In this document: positions 13,535-18,367 of the stretch, in pieces
How positions within the stretch are numbered: the first letter of the stretch is position 1
How the letters are laid out: every line of letters begins with the position of its first letter
From: Eubacterium sp.
GTDB lineage: Bacteria > Bacillota_A > Clostridia > Lachnospirales > Lachnospiraceae
Direction of reading: 5' to 3'
Assembly (NCBI GenBank): GCA_023663915.1
Contig: JAMPGN010000068.1
Span: 1-18,367, forward strand
Length of the DNA stretch: 18,367 nucleotides
Notes under the pieces: model-generated
Told to the model about the DNA's origin: nothing
What the model saw: only the letters and a program-made list of their open reading frames with translations
Databases searched by the model: none
Made by a program: the position numbers and the translations under genes

Positions 13535-14034
13535 TATCCTGTCACCCCGTCTAGCGGTTCGTCCGCCCCGTCTTCCAACATGCCGTCCCGTTCCTGTGCA
13601 TCCGGTTGTGCCGCTCCCGAAACAGTACTGCCGCTCATCTCGATCACCAGCCGATTTGGCAGACAGATGATACTCTCCCTGTCGGCACGGATCGGTTTGT
13701 GGCGCACGCAGATCTGATCCCTGCAGTCGGCGGCTTCCATCGTGACGATACCGTCCGTGACGGAAAACAGATTATACCTTTGCCCGGCAGGAATTTCCGG
13801 ATATTGCTCAAAATGCATGATATGTATATCCTGTCCCGAATCTTCGTAACGAATCAGATAATACTGCGTCTGTCGTTCCGAATCAATGTCATCTAAATCG
13901 ATTGTATACAGCCCGATCCCATCATGAGAAATACGGATCGTAGACCCTGTTCGCCGATACAGCATCAAAAAAAGTCCGAGCAAAAACGCTGCAAACAGAC
14001 AGCCGACAATCAAAATAATGTCTGCTTTCTTCAT
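13534..14034 (-). CDS. NusG domain II-containing membrane-anchored protein (EetA-like)
   Basis: 166-residue protein with one N-terminal membrane helix (about residues 5-24) and an extracytoplasmic NusG domain II. That domain shows the usual CRDQICVRHKPI with cysteines at 104 and 109, a third cysteine at 124 and CLPNRLVIE. A Gln/Asp/Glu-rich tail follows. The domain is not a transcription factor; it occurs in membrane flavin or redox systems, often next to the Gx protein and ApbE-type flavin transferases. The start MKKADIILIVG at 14034 fits the family; an ATG at 14082 would add 16 residues but lies at the expected transcription start of the promoter at 14089-14119. Neither has a clear ribosome binding site. 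The gene opens the operon with Gx, ruvA and ruvB. Confidence 0.85.
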   Translation of the reverse strand: MKKADIILIVGCLFAAFLLGLFLMLYRRTGSTIRISHDGIGLYTIDLDDIDSERQTQYYLIRYEDSGQDIHIMHFEQYPEIPAGQRYNLFSVTDGIVTMEAADCRDQICVRHKPIRADRESIICLPNRLVIEMSGSTVSGAAQPDAQERDGMLEDGADEPLDGVTG

Positions 14035-14088
14035 AGAATATATAGCATGCTGTTGTTTGTTTACCGATTTCAAGTTCTGCATAAATAT

Positions 14089-14119
14089 ATTATATCATCC
14101 ACAGAAGCAACTGTGTAAA
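14089..14119 (-). promoter_or_regulatory. Possible promoter of the NusG-II/Gx/ruvAB operon
   Basis: A perfect -10 TATAAT (14089-14094) with a sub-optimal -35, TTTACA (14114-14119) at 19 bases or TTACAC at 18. Transcription would begin near 14082, which argues for the ATG at 14034 as the start of the first gene. Confidence 0.5.
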
Positions 14120-14129
14120 TCATTTCAGT

Positions 14130-14150
14130 AAGAATTACGTAGTAATTCTT
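14130..14150. repeat. Perfect inverted repeat AAGAATTAC-GTA-GTAATTCTT
   Basis: Nine-base-pair stem with a three-base loop, one base left of the terminator at 14151-14177. It has no T-tract on either side. It may be a second stem stabilising termination, or an operator for the downstream promoter. Confidence 0.6.
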
Positions 14151-14177
14151 AAAACGCAGACTGCCGAGTCTGCGTTT
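14148..14177 (-). terminator. Intrinsic terminator after the DUF4037 gene
   Basis: Perfect 11-base-pair stem AAACGCAGACT/AGTCTGCGTTT (14152-14162 with 14167-14177), four-base loop, followed on the minus strand by TTTTAAG. It ends the hflK-hflC-TPR-DUF4037 operon 49 bases past its last stop codon. The tail is also A/T-rich on the plus side. Confidence 0.85.
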
Positions 14178-14225
14178 ATTATAGCACGATCGAACATATG
14201 TTTCAAGAAAAACATGAATACAATC

Positions 14226-15164
14226 CTATATTTTCTCCAACAATGCCGGTAAATGATTCTGCAGAAAATTATCCTGTTGGTCGGACAAGCCTTGCGCATT
14301 CAATTCCTGTACAATAATATTGCACACCGCCTCAATGATCAGCACCCTGCCATCATTGGTATTCAGATGGTAGAGATAATCATTCGGGGATACGCCATTC
14401 CACGCTTCTGTGGGATTAACCGTGTAAAGCAGATTTAACATGTCACCAATTTCCGAACCAATAGCCAGCTCCTTCATTCCCCGATGAAGCCATTTGTCGT
14501 AAGGAGCATATTTTTTATTCAAAAGATATACGATGCGCATACTTTCCCGGATAAATTCCGTCAGCGCAAGCTCCGCCGCGATCCGTTCCCCGCGTTTCAT
14601 GGCGCGGGCATAATTGTACTGTCCTGCCTGCGCCGCCTTTGCTATGCCCTGTGCAAGCCGTCGTATCCAGACTTGTCCTGGGTAATATTTTAATAATTGA
14701 CTGCGAATGGATGTAGACCGACCTAGTCGGTCAATAAATATTTTCCCATTTGTTGCTGTTGCCAGATCCTCTTCTGACACTTGAAGCCATTCTTCGTCTG
14801 TGACCGGCGCCGTATCACGCCCTATGATTCCCATGTAAAAATCTTCCAGACACAATACACCGACTCTTCCCTGCCCCTGCTCTTCCACAACACGCCCTGT
14901 ATAACCCATAAACTCCTGTGGAAGTGCGTCATATGCCGCCTGCATCTGTTTTCCGTATTGGTTGTACACTTCTCTCGGCAGCCAGATACAAAATGATGGA
15001 CCATAATCATGATCCATCGATATCTCATCATCGAATCCGAAACATTCCGATCCCTGCCCGACCAGCCCGACAGCGGTCTGGTCTATGACCTGTGGGAACT
15101 GTGTTTCAAGCATCTGTCTGCCGTATGCCTCGTAGTATTTTTCTGACAGTTCTAAACCTTTCAT
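14226..15164 (-). CDS. DUF4037 protein, predicted nucleotidyltransferase-like
   Basis: 312-residue soluble protein of the DUF4037 family. Near the N-terminus is GSECFGFDDEISMDHDYG (residues 38-55), which holds a GS followed by acidic pairs (Asp45, Asp46, Asp51, Asp53), the layout of the minimal nucleotidyltransferase fold in which aspartates bind metal. WLP follows at 61-63. The rest is mostly helical, like the helical domains after such folds in aminoglycoside and tRNA nucleotidyltransferases. The substrate is unknown and transferase activity is inferred. It lies 30 bases after the TPR gene, probably in one operon; the TPR protein may be its binding partner. The start at 15164 has AAGGA about 11 bases upstream. 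Confidence 0.82.
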   Translation of the reverse strand: MKGLELSEKYYEAYGRQMLETQFPQVIDQTAVGLVGQGSECFGFDDEISMDHDYGPSFCIWLPREVYNQYGKQMQAAYDALPQEFMGYTGRVVEEQGQGRVGVLCLEDFYMGIIGRDTAPVTDEEWLQVSEEDLATATNGKIFIDRLGRSTSIRSQLLKYYPGQVWIRRLAQGIAKAAQAGQYNYARAMKRGERIAAELALTEFIRESMRIVYLLNKKYAPYDKWLHRGMKELAIGSEIGDMLNLLYTVNPTEAWNGVSPNDYLYHLNTNDGRVLIIEAVCNIIVQELNAQGLSDQQDNFLQNHLPALLEKI

Positions 15165-15194
15165 TGTTTCCGTATTCCTTTTTCTGTGATAATT

Positions 15195-16052
15195 CTATTG
15201 AATGGTCTTTTTAACATCCATTGCCTTCCCCATATAAAACTTCTGCTTCTCAACATTTCCTAATTTATCACATACAGCCGCGCAGTTTTCGCAGAGAATC
15301 GCGTAACTCATATTTTCCCCGAAGTGAATCTTGACCTCTTTCAATGCCTTCTCATAATATTCCAGCGCTTTCTCATAATCCTGCATACGATACCACGCCT
15401 CAGCAACTCCTGCCAATGCTCCGCTGTAATGCGCATCGGTGTTCTCTCCGCTCTTTTCAAATAAGGACAATGCCCTCTCTAACAGTTCTTTTGCCTTCTC
15501 TGCCTGCGATACCTTGAAAAAAAGCAGGGCAAGGTTCGTCAGCGTCGTAGCCGTCTCCATCTCCCCGCCTTCCAACGTCTCTATGATTGCCAATGCCTTC
15601 TGTGCGTAAGCGATTGCCTCTTCATTCTCATCCATCTTTTCAAACAGGATACTCATGTTGTTGTACAATCCCGCATAACGATAATCATTCGCTGGCAGAA
15701 TACCCTCATAAATCTGCAATGCCTGCCTGTAAAAACGCAGCGCCGTTGCATAATCACCCGCCGCCCGGTAAGCGGTTGCGGCATTTAAAAGCGTTGTCGC
15801 AAAATGCTCGGTGTGTTCCATCTGCAGTTCTTCCATCAAAAGCAGTACATCTTCCGCCGCCGCATAAGCCTTCTCAAAGGCTGAAACACTGCGGTAAAAT
15901 CCGATCATTTCATTACAGATGGAAATATAGGCGCCGTAGTCTTCTTCCGTCTTCGCCTGCTCTAAAGACGCAACCAGGAAAGGATCGACTCGATCGATTT
16001 CCTGTTTCGCAAAATAAGAATCCAGCGTCTCATAAAATTTGTCAACATTCAT
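15195..16052 (-). CDS. TPR-repeat protein
   Basis: 285-residue soluble protein built from about five to six tetratricopeptide repeats, a helical scaffold for protein contacts. Repeat signatures include ATALRFYRQALQIYEG, AGLYNNMSILFEKM, EEAIAYAQKALAIIE, LTNLALLFFKVSQAEKAKEL and DYEKALEYYEKALKE (residues about 120-240), with the usual small residues at positions 8 and 20 and alanine at 27. No enzyme motif, signal peptide or membrane segment. AAAGGA 9 bases upstream supports the ATG at 16052. It lies between hflC (34 bases upstream) and the DUF4037 gene, so it could adapt either; the DUF4037 partnership is preferred because the two are close and share the terminator. Confidence 0.88.
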   Translation of the reverse strand: MNVDKFYETLDSYFAKQEIDRVDPFLVASLEQAKTEEDYGAYISICNEMIGFYRSVSAFEKAYAAAEDVLLLMEELQMEHTEHFATTLLNAATAYRAAGDYATALRFYRQALQIYEGILPANDYRYAGLYNNMSILFEKMDENEEAIAYAQKALAIIETLEGGEMETATTLTNLALLFFKVSQAEKAKELLERALSLFEKSGENTDAHYSGALAGVAEAWYRMQDYEKALEYYEKALKEVKIHFGENMSYAILCENCAAVCDKLGNVEKQKFYMGKAMDVKKTIQ

Positions 16053-16086
16053 CGTAAATCAATCCTTTCTGGCATCTGTGCACAAA

Positions 16087-17166
16087 TTAATACTGCCCGT
16101 TAAAAATCTGCGCAACCGGTGAATCATCCGACAGGATAATTGTCTTATTGTCCCCGGTAATACTTCCCTTCACCGCATCCAGCGCGCGCACAAACGAATA
16201 GAAATCCATTTTTTCCGGATTTGCATAGGCATCTGAGAGGATGCGCATGTACTCCGCCTCGCCCTCCGCGATCGTAGCTTCCGCCTTTGCTTGTGCGTCG
16301 GATAACATAATCGATACTTCTTTGTCGGTGGTGTTTTCGATCATTTTCGCCTCGGACTTACCTTCCGCCGTGTATTGAGCCGCAATATTCTCCCTCTCGG
16401 AGATCATACGGGTATATACAGCCTGTTTATTATCATCCGGAAGATCAAGTTTTTTCACATCCACGACCACGATCTCAATACCGTATTGTTCTTCCACATG
16501 ATTGATCTGCCCCATGATCTCCTCCGTCAAAGAGGTGATCTCGATCACTTCCTCTTTTGACTCGGACAGAACCATATCATTGTTGGTCACATCGGTTTCA
16601 CTCTCATCTACTGTAATCGTCATTTTACCATCACGGCTTCGGATTACCTCGTCCTGTTTCATATTGGAGATCGTATTCTTCGTCGCATTGTATACAATCG
16701 CGTCGATACGTCCCTCCGCATTGCTTACGGAACAGCTCAAAGTCTGTGCAAATTTGAGCGGGTCGGTCACATGCCATAATACATAACTGTCCAAAATCAT
16801 CGTCTTCTTATCCGATGTGATCACGTCCGATGCCGGAAGGTCATATAACAATAATTCTTTCGGTATCGTATCGACGGACTCCACAATAGGAATCTTGAAG
16901 GAAAGCCCTGACTCCGTCACGACACGCTGTACCCTTCCGAACTGTCGAATTAACTTAAACTGGTTCTGTTTCGTGATCACCATGGAATTGCCAAGTACGA
17001 TCACTGCGATAACCAGTAAAAGCACTAGCACAACACTCACTCCGGAACGTTTTTTCTTATCATTTTTACCTTTTTTCTTAGTGCCATCAGAATTAAAATG
17101 CTCAAAGTTACCCGATGCATTATCTGTATGGTTGGTATAATTTGTATTCTGATTATAATCTGCCAT
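16087..17166 (-). CDS. hflC: HflC-like SPFH/band-7 membrane protein
   Basis: 359-residue membrane protein of the SPFH (stomatin/prohibitin) family. In bacteria HflK and HflC form a large cage around the FtsH protease and modulate membrane-protein turnover. The layout is a polar Asn/Thr-rich tail with a basic run (1-41), one membrane helix (about 42-60), the SPFH domain (62 to about 250: FGRVQRVVTESGLSFKIPIVE, WHVTDPLKF) and a coiled coil with ERENIAAQYTAEGKSEA and AEATIAEGEAEYMRILSDAY (from about 260), as in HflC. I chose the ATG at 17166, with GGAG 6 bases upstream; ATGs at 17178 and 17211 are alternatives. It lies 112 bases after hflK. FtsH is not in the window. Confidence 0.9.
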   Translation of the reverse strand: MADYNQNTNYTNHTDNASGNFEHFNSDGTKKKGKNDKKKRSGVSVVLVLLLVIAVIVLGNSMVITKQNQFKLIRQFGRVQRVVTESGLSFKIPIVESVDTIPKELLLYDLPASDVITSDKKTMILDSYVLWHVTDPLKFAQTLSCSVSNAEGRIDAIVYNATKNTISNMKQDEVIRSRDGKMTITVDESETDVTNNDMVLSESKEEVIEITSLTEEIMGQINHVEEQYGIEIVVVDVKKLDLPDDNKQAVYTRMISERENIAAQYTAEGKSEAKMIENTTDKEVSIMLSDAQAKAEATIAEGEAEYMRILSDAYANPEKMDFYSFVRALDAVKGSITGDNKTIILSDDSPVAQIFNGQY

Positions 17167-17278
17167 ATTTTTCTCCATTTCCGCACTGCCCTTGAGATGA
17201 CAAATAAGCATCTGCGCATGCCGCTGTTTTGCATAACTGCCTGATATCCGATCAAACTATTCCACTATGTCAAAGCGA

Positions 17279-18328
17279 TTATTCTTCTGTGGTATCCTCA
17301 GCCGAATTATTTGTTGTCCCCGACGTGATACTGCCAGAAGAATTTCCTATTGTCGAAGTGTCCGAAGAGCTATCCGACACAAAACTATCGAGTGGCAGGA
17401 TCGTGCTCGTACTGCCGTCCTTACTCTGGATAACGACTTTGACATCTGGAAGAATATCCTCCATCGCCTCATAAAACATTCTCTTCTTGGTCACTTCCGG
17501 ATATTTTACATACTCCTGATACATGGAATTGAAACGTGCGACCTGTCCGTTTGCCTCGTTGATACGTTCCTGCTTCGTCGCCTCCGCATCCTGTAAAATC
17601 TTATCCGCCTCCGCCTCGGCGTTAGGGATCTGTTCGTTTCGATATTTATTCGCATTATTTAATGCGGTCTCTTTGCCCTGCTTCGCCGTCTCGACTTCCT
17701 TAAAAGCGTTTTCCACTTCCGTTGTCGGCGGCGTGGCGTCCTGAATCGTGATATTGACTAGCTGGATACCGATATCGTAGTCTTCCAGTTTATCTAAGAT
17801 CATCTGTTTAATGTTGGACTGTATCTCATTTTTGCCCGTTGTCAGAACACTGTCAACACTGTAAGAACCGATCGTCGTGCGGATACAGTTCTGCGCTATG
17901 TTCTTGAGAATCATCTGTGGGTCCTGTGAGGCGTACAACGCCTTGACCGGATCGGTCACTCTGTATTCTGCATAAAAATCAACAAATATAAAATTATAAT
18001 CGGAAGTAATCATCAACGCATCGGCTTCCTCTCCCGTGGTATGGTAGCCGATGGAAAAGCCTTGGATCGTCGTGTTTACCTTCGACACAGTCTGGATAAA
18101 GGGAATCTTAAAGTGAAGGCCGGGCGTCGTGACTGCCTTCGGCGAACCGAACGTGCACACCACAGCCTGCTCTTCTTCCTGTATGGTATAATACGATTCA
18201 CCCACGAGTACGAGAAGGATTACGACTGCCACGATCAACTTTGCGACTGTCTTTCCCTTTCCTTTGTCCCGGCTCTTTTTTACGGTATTGTTTCCTGACT
18301 CATTGGTATTCTTTTTCGCGCCAAACAT
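17279..18328 (-). CDS. hflK: HflK-like SPFH/band-7 membrane protein
   Basis: 349-residue partner of HflC in the FtsH-modulating HflKC complex. It has a basic cytoplasmic N-terminus, a membrane helix (about 29-44), the SPFH domain (EEEQAVVCTFG, about 51-61; GLHFKIPFIQTV; YRVTDP), the coiled coil with AKQGKETALNNANKYRNE and AEAEADKILQDAEATKQERINEA (about 215-265), and a Ser/Thr/Asp/Glu-rich low-complexity tail after PLDSF. Order hflK then hflC is as in Escherichia coli; the protein is shorter than the 419-residue E. coli HflK. The ATG at 18328 has GGAGG 7 bases upstream; the ATG at 18355 is an unlikely extension. It is the first gene of its operon in this window; the promoter lies at or beyond the right edge. 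Confidence 0.9.
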   Translation of the reverse strand: MFGAKKNTNESGNNTVKKSRDKGKGKTVAKLIVAVVILLVLVGESYYTIQEEEQAVVCTFGSPKAVTTPGLHFKIPFIQTVSKVNTTIQGFSIGYHTTGEEADALMITSDYNFIFVDFYAEYRVTDPVKALYASQDPQMILKNIAQNCIRTTIGSYSVDSVLTTGKNEIQSNIKQMILDKLEDYDIGIQLVNITIQDATPPTTEVENAFKEVETAKQGKETALNNANKYRNEQIPNAEAEADKILQDAEATKQERINEANGQVARFNSMYQEYVKYPEVTKKRMFYEAMEDILPDVKVVIQSKDGSTSTILPLDSFVSDSSSDTSTIGNSSGSITSGTTNNSAEDTTEE

Positions 18329-18367
18329 TATTTTTCCTCCGCAAAATGATTTCATATTAATAGCATC

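Noticed and set aside
17268..17273. Perfect TTGACA between hflK and hflC as a promoter for hflC
   Set aside because: No acceptable -10 box at 16-19 bases (CGGATA, GGATAT or GATATC).
1..18367. CRISPR array, insertion sequence, tRNA or rRNA
   Set aside because: No regularly spaced repeats, transposase frame, terminal inverted repeats or RNA gene sequences were seen.

Overview
The window looks like a stretch of chromosome from a spore-forming member of the Clostridia, most likely a Lachnospiraceae. The grounds are a GerW/YtfJ sporulation protein beside a DUF2953 (YtfI-like) protein, a NusG-domain-II plus Gx-transporter pair beside ruvAB, a zapA-U32-SEDS-PBP-Nudix run, strong AGGAGG-type ribosome binding sites and sigma-A-like promoters. 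Species cannot be named from sequence alone. All genes but one read on the minus strand, so transcription runs from right to left.

Right to left. (1) 18328-14226: hflK, hflC, a TPR-repeat protein and a DUF4037 (nucleotidyltransferase-like) protein, closed by a strong hairpin terminator at 14152-14177. (2) 14034-11349: NusG domain II protein, Gx transporter family protein, ruvA and ruvB. This is a redox/flavin-type membrane pair joined to the Holliday-junction branch-migration genes. (3) 10369-11265: the only plus-strand gene, an uncharacterised charged coiled-coil protein. Its leader of about 490 bases carries direct repeats and small hairpins. (4) 9862-3843: zapA, a large U32 peptidase-family protein (DUF3656 type), a SEDS glycosyltransferase (FtsW/RodA/SpoVE), a class B penicillin-binding protein and a Nudix hydrolase. 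zapA has a near-consensus promoter and the run ends in a terminator at 3811-3841; it is a cell-division/cell-wall cluster. (5) 3728-1147: a 103-residue unknown protein, DUF2953, GerW, a 46-residue membrane protein and a J-domain coiled-coil protein. An internal promoter precedes the small membrane gene and a terminator lies at 1072-1108. (6) 1046-1: an accessory edge with a 15-codon vestige that looks like the start of hsdR (type I restriction), then a Cro/C1-type regulator and the N-terminal part of a C5-cytosine DNA methyltransferase cut off by the window edge.

Most of the window is ordinary core genome. The stretches most worth a second look are the restriction-modification edge with its hsdR remnant, the plus-strand gene of unknown family with its repeat-bearing leader, the TPR/DUF4037 pair, and the overlapping SEDS-PBP pair. 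I found no CRISPR array, insertion sequence, tRNA or rRNA, and no convincing wholly new system.
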